Source of the DNA: Spirochaetales bacterium
GTDB lineage: Bacteria > Spirochaetota > Spirochaetia > DAHUYW01
DNA length: 64,000 bases
Reading direction: 5' to 3'
Assembly (NCBI GenBank): GCA_027306915.1
Contig: DAHUYW010000009.1
Location: 1-64,000, forward strand
The position numbers were made by a program, and so were the translations under genes. Every line of letters begins with the position of its first letter. Position 1 is the first letter of the stretch. The notes beneath the pieces are model-generated. The model worked only from the letters and a program-made list of their open reading frames with translations, did no database searches and was not told the origin of the DNA. Below, one piece after another: positions 25,182 to 33,480 of the stretch.

Positions 25182-26564
25182 CTACGGCTTCTCGCTCCAG
25201 GCGTTCGCCTCTAGGACTTCGATCGCCTCGTCGAGGCGGGGATCCTTCGGAAGGGCCTCGAGCATTCCCTTCGCAGCGTTGCGCTCGGCCTGCTCGGGGG
25301 TGAGCCCCGCCCCCTTGAACTCCGGCGTCGTCAGCGCCGCGATCTGCGAGTCCTCTTTCGTGACGATCATCGAAAGCGAGCAGTAAGCGATCTCGATCCC
25401 GTACTCATTCTTCGGGGCGCTCCTGCTGCGAATCGTGAAGGCGATGCCAAACGGCGAGCTGATCTCCCCGGGAAGCACGGCAAGCGCGAAGCGCTGGGTC
25501 AGGATAGAGCCGAGGGAGTCCGTCAGCCACTGAGCGTCGAGCCGCTCGGCCCCCGCAAGGTGAAGATGCACGCCCAGAGGGAGAACCTCGACCTCGAGCA
25601 CCGCGCGCGACGCGCGGGAAACGATGCCTTGATCCGCCCCTTCGAGAGCCTCCGCCGAGAGGACTACCGCGCACTGACGTTTTCCCGTCTTGAGGGCCGA
25701 AAGGTGCAGCGCGCTGGCGTACGATCCCTCGCTGTCGGTCCGCAGGGTCTCAAGAAGGCTGCCGTCCGCGTCGCGGATCTCGAGGGGAAGGACTCCCACG
25801 GCCTCACCCTCCTGTCCGGAGCTCACCTCCACGCGCAGCTCGACCTCTCGCCCTGGGGCGTACTGGATCGAGGAGGGCTGCACCTTCAGAGTCATGCGCG
25901 AAAGGGTGACCTGAAGCCGGGTCCTGATGAGGTCGTCGAGAATACCGCGCGTACCGTCGAGGTCAACGTTGATTCTCCCCGCGTAGAGGGAGCCCTTTAG
26001 GAGACTCAATGCGAAGGCGTAGCCCCGAAGCCGCTCGGCAAGGCTCGCGCCGGGCGCCCCGGCTTGCGTCGCCGCCGCGAGGGCCCGGTCGCGCAGCGCG
26101 TACATCTCCCGGTTCTTGAGCGCGTCCCACGTTTGTTTTGATAGACGGTAGTAGAACCAGTAACCTTCGTTTGCGCTGTGGAAGGTATCGACGAGCTCCA
26201 CGCCTTCCAGGTTCTGCGAGGTGAGCGTCCGCACGATGATCTCTGCGGTGGTCGTGGCGCCGCCGCCGGGCGATTCAGTCTCCCGGAAGGTTTGATCGCT
26301 TCGAATGCTCACCTCGATCTCCGACGCGAGCTGGGCAAGGGCTTTGGCCCGTGCGCGCTCGAGGTCGGCCTGCCGGTCGCCGGTGTCGGGCGAGCCGCCT
26401 ATCCCGATGAAGGAGCCGGGGTCCACGGGGTAGCGCGCCATCCAGGAGGGCACGGCGCTCGGGCCGCGGGCCACCGGTGGAGAGGTGGTGCACGCCCCGA
26501 GCAGAAGCGAGACGAGAAGCAGGGGGAGCAGGGCGAGCGCTGCCCCGCCCGACAATCTGCGCAC
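25182..26564 (-). CDS. LPP20-type lipoprotein with extended C-terminal domain
   Basis: 460 residues if started at GTG 26564, which has GGGGAAGG upstream and gives a proper lipoprotein signal (RRLSGGAALALLPLLLV, lipobox LLGAC). The frame extends 17 codons further without such a signal. The LPP20 region follows: PSWMARYPVDPGSFIGIGGS, then ERARAKALAQLASEIEVSI and FHSANEGYWFYYRLSKQTWD. The second half is a larger domain of unknown type (VELRVEVSSGQEGEAVGVLP). LPP20 proteins are envelope lipoproteins, often genetically linked with CsgG/FlgO proteins, as here. It lies 47 bases after the VWA gene. Confidence 0.75.
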   Translation of the reverse strand: MRRLSGGAALALLPLLLVSLLLGACTTSPPVARGPSAVPSWMARYPVDPGSFIGIGGSPDTGDRQADLERARAKALAQLASEIEVSIRSDQTFRETESPGGGATTTAEIIVRTLTSQNLEGVELVDTFHSANEGYWFYYRLSKQTWDALKNREMYALRDRALAAATQAGAPGASLAERLRGYAFALSLLKGSLYAGRINVDLDGTRGILDDLIRTRLQVTLSRMTLKVQPSSIQYAPGREVELRVEVSSGQEGEAVGVLPLEIRDADGSLLETLRTDSEGSYASALHLSALKTGKRQCAVVLSAEALEGADQGIVSRASRAVLEVEVLPLGVHLHLAGAERLDAQWLTDSLGSILTQRFALAVLPGEISSPFGIAFTIRSRSAPKNEYGIEIAYCSLSMIVTKEDSQIAALTTPEFKGAGLTPEQAERNAAKGMLEALPKDPRLDEAIEVLEANAWSEKP

Positions 26565-26611
26565 GACACCCTTCCCCCCCGGGCCGCGCGCGCCCGCAAG
26601 ACCAGCCACCT

Positions 26612-28507
26612 TCACCGCAGCGAGGAGACCTCCGACCCCTTCGGCACGATCACCTGCGCAGCCGACTCCACCTCCGCCGTCTCGACGTTCACGATCCGTG
26701 CGAAAATGACGACCGATCTCGGCATCTCGATCACCGAACCGGTGAGGATGAACTGCGCCGACAGCACCTGGCCCACCGAGATGGCCTTCGTCGTGTCCAT
26801 CAGGTCCGAGAGCGAGAGCTTCTGCTCCTTCATGACCGCGTCGAGCCGGTCCCGCTCGACCACCTGCAGGTTCTTGACCTTCGCGAGCTCGACGAGCCCC
26901 TGCTCGTTGAGAAAGCTCACGAGCTGCGGCTGGGTATCCCGCTTCATCGTGAAGCCCGAGACCGCGATGGTGCCTTCCCGCTTCGATCTCATCTCAAGGA
27001 GGATTTCGCGAAAGAGGTTGCCCAGGTTCTCCTCGAGGGAGCGCTCCGGGGCAGGAGAGGCGATCTCCTCGTCCTTTGAGATTCGAGAGGTCTCTTCGTC
27101 CTTGAGCGTGAGGTCCTTCCCAAGAACCTGGATGTATCTGGTGAGGATGCCGATCTCGTCGTCGAAACCGCTCTCTTCCAGGCGAAGGCTCGCATTTCTG
27201 AGCTCCTTCCTCATCGCCACCGATAGGTCGAGGCATGACCTCACTGTCTGCTCGTCGGCGCTGCCGGAGTAGTACTGCTGTCCGATCTTGGAGAGGGTCT
27301 GTGCGAAGTGGAGCATGGTTCCCGACCGCAGGACCGTAGCGTCGGAGAAGCCCGAGACCGGGGCCTCGCTCGCGACGACCTCCACCTCGACCGGGTAGGG
27401 GCCGAGGGCATGGGGGGCCCCCGCGAGGTCGTGGTAGGTGAGCGAAAACGTGGCAAGGGACCTAGATCCCAATGCCGCCGTCGGTTCCACCCGCACCCAG
27501 GCGAGGATCGTCTCGTAGTCGCGGTGATGGAGCGTGGGAAGCGAGTAGGAGATCGTGTCTGCCCGCACGGTGTTCTCGTAGCCCCAGGTCCCGAGGAGAT
27601 CCACTCCCCGTAGGAGGTTGAGCTTCATCTTCACGTCGCGCGCCGCCGGTACGAGCATGCGGTCGAGATCAGAGCCGAACATCTGCTCCATCTGCTTCAT
27701 GTCCGCAATGAAGCGGGAGCTTCCCCCTCCCTGCACGGCGAGATCGTTCATCAGCTCCAGGTCGAAGCTCTCCCCGACACCGATGGTGGAGACGTTGATG
27801 CCGGTGTCCCCACAGGATTTTGCCATGTGCAGGAGCTGGACCGAATGGTCCTGATTGTCCTTGCCGTCGGTCAGGAACAGCACCCGATTTGTAAAGCCGC
27901 CCCGGAAGTTCGTCATCGCCTGCTCGTAGCCAAGCTTCAGCCCCGAAAGAAGGTTGGTCCCTCCGTCGGCATCGAGCGACTCGACGGCGGTGCGAAACCT
28001 GAGCCGCTTTTCCGCGCTGTCCATCCGGGTCGAAGGAAAGAGAACCTGCGCGGTGTCGTTGAAGACAACTAGCGAGACGAAATCACCATCTCGTACCCTT
28101 TTGATGAACACCTGGAAAGCTCGCTTGACCCATTCCAACTTGTCTTTGTCTCCCATCGAGCCGCTGTGATCGATTACGAACACCAGATTCATGGCAGCGA
28201 GGTCCTCGAACCTGGTTTCCGGTCCCTGGACTCCGATCTGGATGAGCTCCTCCTGCCCACCCGACGATACCTGCCTGTGGCCGGTGTAGATGCTCACCCC
28301 CACGCCCTCGGTGGGCTTTGGATAGTGGTAGTCGATGCTCGCGATGTACGAATCCACCTTGACCTCGCTCGCCGGCACGATGATCCCTTGCGCAGCCAGG
28401 TACTTACCTCGGCCCGAGGAGCTCGCGGCCGATTCCCTTGCTCCCCCTGCCCAGGTCGCCGCGCACGCGACGACAAGCAGGAAGCTAACCAAAACAGATC
28501 GTCGCAT
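26612..28507 (-). CDS. Exported VWA-domain protein with CsgG/FlgO-like C-terminus
   Basis: 631 residues; ATG 28507 follows GGAGGT. The signal peptide ends before GGARESA. A von Willebrand factor A domain spans about 105-290 with an intact metal-binding MIDAS motif DHSGS (residues 113-117) and TDGKDNQD. The last 160 residues look like a CsgG/FlgO domain (EGTIAVSGFTMKRDTQPQLV, LQVVERDRLDAVMKEQKLSL, AISVGQVLSAQFILTGSVIE), the fold of outer-membrane curli or flagellar accessory assembly proteins. The VWA-CsgG combination between two LPP20 lipoproteins suggests an envelope complex. Ligand unknown. Confidence 0.8.
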   Translation of the reverse strand: MRRSVLVSFLLVVACAATWAGGARESAASSSGRGKYLAAQGIIVPASEVKVDSYIASIDYHYPKPTEGVGVSIYTGHRQVSSGGQEELIQIGVQGPETRFEDLAAMNLVFVIDHSGSMGDKDKLEWVKRAFQVFIKRVRDGDFVSLVVFNDTAQVLFPSTRMDSAEKRLRFRTAVESLDADGGTNLLSGLKLGYEQAMTNFRGGFTNRVLFLTDGKDNQDHSVQLLHMAKSCGDTGINVSTIGVGESFDLELMNDLAVQGGGSSRFIADMKQMEQMFGSDLDRMLVPAARDVKMKLNLLRGVDLLGTWGYENTVRADTISYSLPTLHHRDYETILAWVRVEPTAALGSRSLATFSLTYHDLAGAPHALGPYPVEVEVVASEAPVSGFSDATVLRSGTMLHFAQTLSKIGQQYYSGSADEQTVRSCLDLSVAMRKELRNASLRLEESGFDDEIGILTRYIQVLGKDLTLKDEETSRISKDEEIASPAPERSLEENLGNLFREILLEMRSKREGTIAVSGFTMKRDTQPQLVSFLNEQGLVELAKVKNLQVVERDRLDAVMKEQKLSLSDLMDTTKAISVGQVLSAQFILTGSVIEMPRSVVIFARIVNVETAEVESAAQVIVPKGSEVSSLR

Positions 28508-28531
28508 CGTCGACCTCCCTCCGCCTGCCCT

Positions 28532-29089
28532 TCAGGGCCTCGGCGGATTCTTCTGAATCTCGTCATTCAGCCGCCGCACCGCTTCATCCGCCTTGAACTC
28601 TGCGAAGGCAGCCGCCTCGTTTCGGCTGAACTGCGTCTTCGCGGCATCCATCACATTCTGGATGCCGTAGGAGACCAGCGCGTAGACCGTCCCGTCGTCG
28701 GTTGCCTCCACCTTGTCGGTCCGGCAGCCGGACAGGGTGACGTCGACCAATTGGCGCGACACTGTCTCGACGAACTGCAGCGTTTGCTGATTTCCCCCCT
28801 CGCCGGCCTCCTGGGCATAATCGGTGAGGGCGTTCTTCACCGAAACCTGCACCTGTCGCGCCACGTCGTCCCTCGCCCTCGCAAGCGCGGTCGTCCGAGA
28901 GAGGTCAAGCGACGACATCTTCGCCTCGCCCACACCGTAGAGGCTTTCCTTCGAGGTTGGCGGATTGAGGTAGAACCGGGGGATCTGGCTCTTGTCGACC
29001 TTTGGGCTCGTGGTGGCGCACGATGTGATCACTGCCGCGACCACAATCGTCACCAGAAGAAGCAGGACTCTGAGCATCGCTTTCTTCAT
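28532..29089 (-). CDS. Small LPP20-family lipoprotein
   Basis: 185 residues from ATG 29089, eight bases after AAAGGAG; a GTG three codons earlier is less well placed. Lipoprotein signal peptide with lipobox ITSC. LPP20 features: IPRFYLNPPTSKESLYGVGE, then TALARARDDVARQVQVSVKN and GTVYALVSYGIQNVMDAAK. It is first of the cluster with the VWA-CsgG protein 24 bases downstream, which implies one transcript and a joint envelope role. Confidence 0.82.
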   Translation of the reverse strand: MKKAMLRVLLLLVTIVVAAVITSCATTSPKVDKSQIPRFYLNPPTSKESLYGVGEAKMSSLDLSRTTALARARDDVARQVQVSVKNALTDYAQEAGEGGNQQTLQFVETVSRQLVDVTLSGCRTDKVEATDDGTVYALVSYGIQNVMDAAKTQFSRNEAAAFAEFKADEAVRRLNDEIQKNPPRP

Positions 29090-29427
29090 GGCTCGCACTC
29101 CTTTTTCCGAGCAGATTATTCGTCGGGCGGTATTTCCAACCGCCGTACACGTTCAAGGAGAGGTTGAGAAGGTCTTGAGGTAGGAGGCCGTACGGGGGGA
29201 TCGCGGTGGAGGCCGCCAAAGGCGGGTGCAGAAGGGAGGTACGATAGGGGGGAGAGGGCTGTAAACCAGGTAGGTCTTCTGGCGACGGTGTCGGCCTTGG
29301 GCATGAAAGAACAGGCTCCACAGACATGCCATCCACCTTCAATCAAGTATCTGTCTCAGGTGGTGCACATTACTCCGCATTGGTAGTATACCATGCCCGT
29401 CAACAGCAAGAAATTGGCCGCGCCGCC
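29090..29427. other. Intergenic leader of the LPP20/VWA cluster
   Basis: 338 bases with no supported gene. It holds the extended -10 promoter at 29385-29393 and a small palindrome around it (TGGTAGTATACCA, 29381-29393). This gives a leader of about 290 bases before the first lipoprotein gene. I see no riboswitch-like structure that I can name. Confidence 0.45.
29385..29393 (-). promoter_or_regulatory. Extended -10 promoter for the LPP20/VWA cluster
   Basis: On the minus strand TGGTATACT: a TG-N extension joined to TATACT (five of six). The -35 position 17 bases away reads TTTCTT, which is weak, as is usual for extended -10 promoters. It sits about 40 bases after the dctP stop and would separate the two operons. 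Confidence 0.45.
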
Positions 29428-30438
29428 CTACTCCCCTGGGTGGTCCGCGCGGTATTCGTTAAGGTAGGACAGAACTGTGTCGTAGACGGAGCGCGGGAAG
29501 AGCTTGCCGATCAAGGCGTTTGCCCCCCGGACACCGAGGGCCTCCCATTCCTTCACGGCCGCGGGGGGCGTCGGATCGACAGTGAGCCCCGAGCGCTGCA
29601 TGGCGCGAATTGCCGCCGGGTCGAGCCTTTCGGTCTCCTTGATGACCCCGCGTTCGTCCTCGGCGACGACGGCGCTGATCTGCGAGCGCATCTCCCCCGG
29701 TATCTGTTTCCAGACCCGCTCCTCTATGAGGAGGCCGACGATAAGCGGGGTCACCTTCAAGGGGCTCATGTGCGCGGCGGAAAGGAACCACTGAAAGATC
29801 GCCGCCGCGGAGGGTGGCGAATAGAAGGCATCGACGCTCCCGGTCTGGAGGCCGGTGAGGATGTCGGAAATCGGAAGAGACACGGTATTGAAGCCGAGCG
29901 CCTTCCATTCCGTGAGGATCTCGTCGCTTCCGCTTGGGACGCCGAGCCGCATCGCGCGCAGATCGTCGGGGGTGGTTAGGGGACCGCGTGCGAAGAAGTG
30001 CACCCACCCGGCTCCAAACCACGTCAGGAGCTCATAGCCCTCGCGGCGGAAGCGCTCGGCGAAGTAGGGACGCATCTTGTCCATGACGTACTGAAACTCG
30101 CCGTCGCTGCGGATCATGAAGGGAACGTTGAGCGCGAGAATCTCCGGAACGATCTGACCGAGGGCGAGCTGCGTGAGCGCGGCACCCTGAAGCTGTCCGA
30201 TCCGCATCTTGCGGATGATATCAGGCTCATCGCCGGCGATCCCGCCGGCATAGATCCTGGCGATGATCTTGCCGCTCGAGATCTTCTCGATCTGCCCGGA
30301 CAGGCGGTGGAGCACCCCATCCCACGGAGAGCCCGCAGGGGCGACCGTTCCGATCTTCAGGGTGAGCGCGGACAGAGGCGCCGCTAACGCGAAGGCGACC
30401 GCGCCAATGAAAACGAGACGGCTGCCCGTCTTCCTCAT
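29428..30438 (-). CDS. dctP: TRAP transporter periplasmic binding protein (DctP family)
   Basis: 336 residues from ATG 30438; the longer frame upstream only shadows nuoN. Signal peptide (RLVFIGAVAFALAAPLSA), then DctP-family hallmarks: LKIGTVAPAGSPWDGVLHRL, RIYAGGIAGDEPDIIRKMRI, and TPDDLRAMRLGVPSGSDEI. These proteins bind carboxylates or related solutes for a TRAP membrane pair (DctQM), but no dctQ or dctM gene is in the window. Its ATG overlaps the nuoN stop (ATGA), so it is translationally coupled to complex I. Symbol given for family only. Confidence 0.85.
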   Translation of the reverse strand: MRKTGSRLVFIGAVAFALAAPLSALTLKIGTVAPAGSPWDGVLHRLSGQIEKISSGKIIARIYAGGIAGDEPDIIRKMRIGQLQGAALTQLALGQIVPEILALNVPFMIRSDGEFQYVMDKMRPYFAERFRREGYELLTWFGAGWVHFFARGPLTTPDDLRAMRLGVPSGSDEILTEWKALGFNTVSLPISDILTGLQTGSVDAFYSPPSAAAIFQWFLSAAHMSPLKVTPLIVGLLIEERVWKQIPGEMRSQISAVVAEDERGVIKETERLDPAAIRAMQRSGLTVDPTPPAAVKEWEALGVRGANALIGKLFPRSVYDTVLSYLNEYRADHPGE

Positions 30439-31868
30439 AGCAGGCTCGACGTCAGCCCCCCGATCACGTTTACGATCGTAGTCGGGTAAACGCCGAACCA
30501 GACGAGGAAAATCGTCAATACCGACAGCGCGATCCCCCCGAGGAGCGAGAAGGAGGGATAGCTTGGCGCCACCACTCCCTCTTCCTTGCGGAACATGGCG
30601 ATGAGAATGCGGAAGTAGTAGAAGATGCTTATCACGCTTCCGATCACCAGGACGATCAGCAGCGCCCAAAGCCTCGCCCCGGCCGCTGCGGTCATGATGA
30701 AGACCTTGCCGATAAATCCTGCAGTAAGGGGGATGCTCGCGAGGGAGAGAAGCATCGCGGTGAAGACTCCGGCGATCCACGGATGGCGCCACGCGAGACC
30801 TCGATAGTCTTCGATCATCTCCGCCTCCTGCTCGCCGCTCTCCGAAAGGTAGGCGACGACTCCGAAGGCGCCGAGGTTGGTGATGAAGTAAGCGACGAGA
30901 TAGAAGGTCACCGAGGAGACTGCGGCGGTTCCGCTTGCGAGAAGTGCCACCAGGAAATAGCCTATGTGGGCGATCGAAGAGTAGGCGAGGATGCGCTTCA
31001 CGTTGTTCTGGAGGAGCCCGAGGATATTGCCGACGAGGATCGACGCGCCCGCGATGAGAGAGAAGGTGATCATGACGGCCGGATACTGGTAGAGATTGAG
31101 TTGGATGAAGTAGCGAAGGAGAAAGGCGATGATCGCCCCCTTGCTGACCGTGGCTACGAAGGCTGTGGCAGGCGCGGGAGCGCCCTGGTAAACGTCGGGC
31201 GTCCACAGGTGGAAGGGAACCACGGCGAGCTTGAAGCCTACCCCGACGACGACGAGGCCGAAGCCCACGAGGGACAGAATGCCGAAGGAGCTTCCGCGCG
31301 TCGCGAGGATCGAGGCGAACTGAAGCGAGCCTTGCTCCGCGTAGATGAGCGCAAGCCCGAAGAGAATGAAGGCGGAGGAGATGCCCGCAAGGATGAGGTA
31401 TTTCAGGCCGGCCTCGATGCCGTTTAGGGTATCGCGCTCATAGGCCACGAGCCCGTAGAGGGATATGGAGAGGATTTCCAGGCCAAGGAAGAAGGAGACA
31501 TAGTTGCTTGCACAGGCGAGAACTTCCGAGCCGACGGCAGCGAGGATGAGGAGAATGTAGTACTCCTCGCGCCGCTGGGACTGGCGCTTCAGGTAGCCGT
31601 ATGAAAGGAAGACAAGCACGAGGGTCGCCGCCAGGATCAGCCCGATGTAGAAGAGACCGTACCGATCGACGACGAGAAGGCTCGTCACGTCCATCGGGAT
31701 GACCGGGATCGCGACCACGACCGAAGCCAGCGCGGCCGCGAGGAGCGCCGCGGTCACCGTGAAGATGAGGACATGGTTCCGGTGGATCGCCGTAAGGACC
31801 ATTACGACGAGCGCCGCCCCGGAGCTTACCAGGATGGGCATCAAGGCGAGCAGCTGATTAGAGCTCAT
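30435..31868 (-). CDS. nuoN: NADH-quinone oxidoreductase subunit N
   Basis: 477 residues from ATG 31868, which has GGAGGT just upstream; the 50 codons before it overlap nuoM. About 14 membrane helices of the Mrp-antiporter-like type. Visible features: GLEILSISLYGLVAYERDTL, AGLKYLILAGISSAFILFGL, and VVPFHLWTPDVYQGAPAPAT with the conserved proton-channel lysine region. It forms one of the three antiporter-like proton channels of complex I with NuoL and NuoM. The start overlaps nuoM by 11 bases. Confidence 0.95.
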   Translation of the reverse strand: MSSNQLLALMPILVSSGAALVVMVLTAIHRNHVLIFTVTAALLAAALASVVVAIPVIPMDVTSLLVVDRYGLFYIGLILAATLVLVFLSYGYLKRQSQRREEYYILLILAAVGSEVLACASNYVSFFLGLEILSISLYGLVAYERDTLNGIEAGLKYLILAGISSAFILFGLALIYAEQGSLQFASILATRGSSFGILSLVGFGLVVVGVGFKLAVVPFHLWTPDVYQGAPAPATAFVATVSKGAIIAFLLRYFIQLNLYQYPAVMITFSLIAGASILVGNILGLLQNNVKRILAYSSIAHIGYFLVALLASGTAAVSSVTFYLVAYFITNLGAFGVVAYLSESGEQEAEMIEDYRGLAWRHPWIAGVFTAMLLSLASIPLTAGFIGKVFIMTAAAGARLWALLIVLVIGSVISIFYYFRILIAMFRKEEGVVAPSYPSFSLLGGIALSVLTIFLVWFGVYPTTIVNVIGGLTSSLL

Positions 31869-33480
31869 GGGCGGACCTCCGTGGGACGGATGCAAAGGAA
31901 ACGCTTGAATGGGCGGGCGCCGTGGATGCGGCGTTCGGATCCTCCGGTGGCGCCGCAAGCAGCAGCGACCTCTCGCCGGCCGGAGAAAGCGGCTGCGCGG
32001 CCACGTTGAGCCCAGCATCGGTCTGCAATCCCTGGAGCGCGGGCGAGGCGGTGTTCAGCACCGGCTGGGGGAAGAAGCCGATCCAGATGAGCGCTGCGCC
32101 GAGCGCTCCGAGGACTGCCATCTCGCGAACGTCGAGATCGGTGAGGTGCTTCTCCGCAGAGGGGGCTCCCTGGAAGGTGCGGAAAACCATCCACAGGGCG
32201 TAGACCGTCGCGAAGACAACTCCTACCGTTGCGATGATGGTGAGGACCGGGTAGACGCGGAACGCGCCGAGGAAGATCAGGAACTCGCCCACAAAGTTCG
32301 CGAGCCCGGGCAGACCGAGCGAGGCGAGGGCGAAGAACATCATGCTTCCGCCCATCCGCGGGGCCTGCTGCCAGAAGCCCCCCATCGAGCGCATGTCGCG
32401 GGTGTGAATCCGATCTTGGATCGAGCCAACGAGGATGAAAAGCGCGCCGGTCGAGAGGCCGTGCGCGATCATTTGGATCACGACTCCCTGGAGAGCGAGT
32501 GTGTTCCAAGAGAAAACGCCGAGGAGCACGAAGCCAAGGTGGCTGATGCTCGTGTAGGCCACCAGGCGCTTCAGGTCGGTCTGCGCGAAGGCGAGAACCG
32601 CCCCGTAGATTATCCCGATCACCCCGAGGACCACCGCTATCGGCGCGAAGCGGATCGCTGCATGCGGAAAGAGGGGCACGACAAAGCGCAGGAAGCCGTA
32701 GGCCCCCGTCTTCAGGAGCAGCGCCGCGAGGATTACGCTCCCCGCCGTGGGGGCCTGGGTGTGTGCATCAGGAAGCCAGGTGTGGACCGGGAAGGCCGGG
32801 AGCTTGACCGCAAAGGCTACGAAGAAGCCGAGCATGAGCGCCATCTCGACGCGCGGACCGTAGGAGGTCCCGAGGAGCTTGAAGTAGTCGAAGGTGTACA
32901 CCCCCGTCGCGGCGCCGTGCACCATGACGAGGGCGAGGATAGCGACAAGCATCAGCAGTCCGCCAGCTTGGGTGAAAAGCAGAAACTTGATTGCCGCCGC
33001 GCGCCGGTTTTCGTGGCCCCACACCGCAATCAGGAAGTACATCGGAATGAGCATGAGCTCCCAGAACAGGTAGAACAGGAAGAGATCGAGAGCGACGAAG
33101 ACTCCGAAGATGCCCGCCATCACCCAGCAGAGATTGAGGTGGTAGAAGGAGACATTCTCCTTCACGGGACCCCATGAGATGGCGACCGACACGACCCCAA
33201 TCAGGGCGGAGAGCACGATCATGAGGAGGCTCAAGCCGTCCGCCGCAAGCTCGAAGCTTATCCCCCACTGCGGGATCCAGCTCAAATCGATCCGCGCGAT
33301 CCACTGCCCGCCGGTGATGCTTACCCCCGGATTCTGAGCCCACAAGAGGAGGCTCAAAACGAGGTCGACGAGCATTGCGACGAGCGAGATCCATCGGGCT
33401 GCGAGATGATGGAGGCGGCCGAAGCCCCACGCGAGGATGCCGGCGATGAAGGGAACTGCGATCAACACGACAAGGATCAT
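31858..33480 (-). CDS. nuoM: NADH-quinone oxidoreductase subunit M
   Basis: 540 residues from ATG 33480, overlapping the nuoL stop (ATGA). Antiporter-like membrane subunit with FYLFWELMLIPMYFLIAVWG (conserved glutamate), AFPVHTWLPDAHTQAPTAGS, and LVAYTSISHLGFVLLGVFSW. Proton-translocating subunit of complex I. The C-terminal 60 residues (LLLAAPPEDPNAASTAPAHS) are a soluble, Ala/Pro-rich extension not typical of NuoM. Confidence 0.95.
   Translation of the reverse strand: MILVVLIAVPFIAGILAWGFGRLHHLAARWISLVAMLVDLVLSLLLWAQNPGVSITGGQWIARIDLSWIPQWGISFELAADGLSLLMIVLSALIGVVSVAISWGPVKENVSFYHLNLCWVMAGIFGVFVALDLFLFYLFWELMLIPMYFLIAVWGHENRRAAAIKFLLFTQAGGLLMLVAILALVMVHGAATGVYTFDYFKLLGTSYGPRVEMALMLGFFVAFAVKLPAFPVHTWLPDAHTQAPTAGSVILAALLLKTGAYGFLRFVVPLFPHAAIRFAPIAVVLGVIGIIYGAVLAFAQTDLKRLVAYTSISHLGFVLLGVFSWNTLALQGVVIQMIAHGLSTGALFILVGSIQDRIHTRDMRSMGGFWQQAPRMGGSMMFFALASLGLPGLANFVGEFLIFLGAFRVYPVLTIIATVGVVFATVYALWMVFRTFQGAPSAEKHLTDLDVREMAVLGALGAALIWIGFFPQPVLNTASPALQGLQTDAGLNVAAQPLSPAGERSLLLAAPPEDPNAASTAPAHSSVSFASVPRRSAHEL

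Noticed and set aside
31909..33177. Long plus-strand frame opposite nuoM
   Set aside because: Highly charged, low-complexity translation typical of the antisense of a membrane protein; nuoM is unmistakable.
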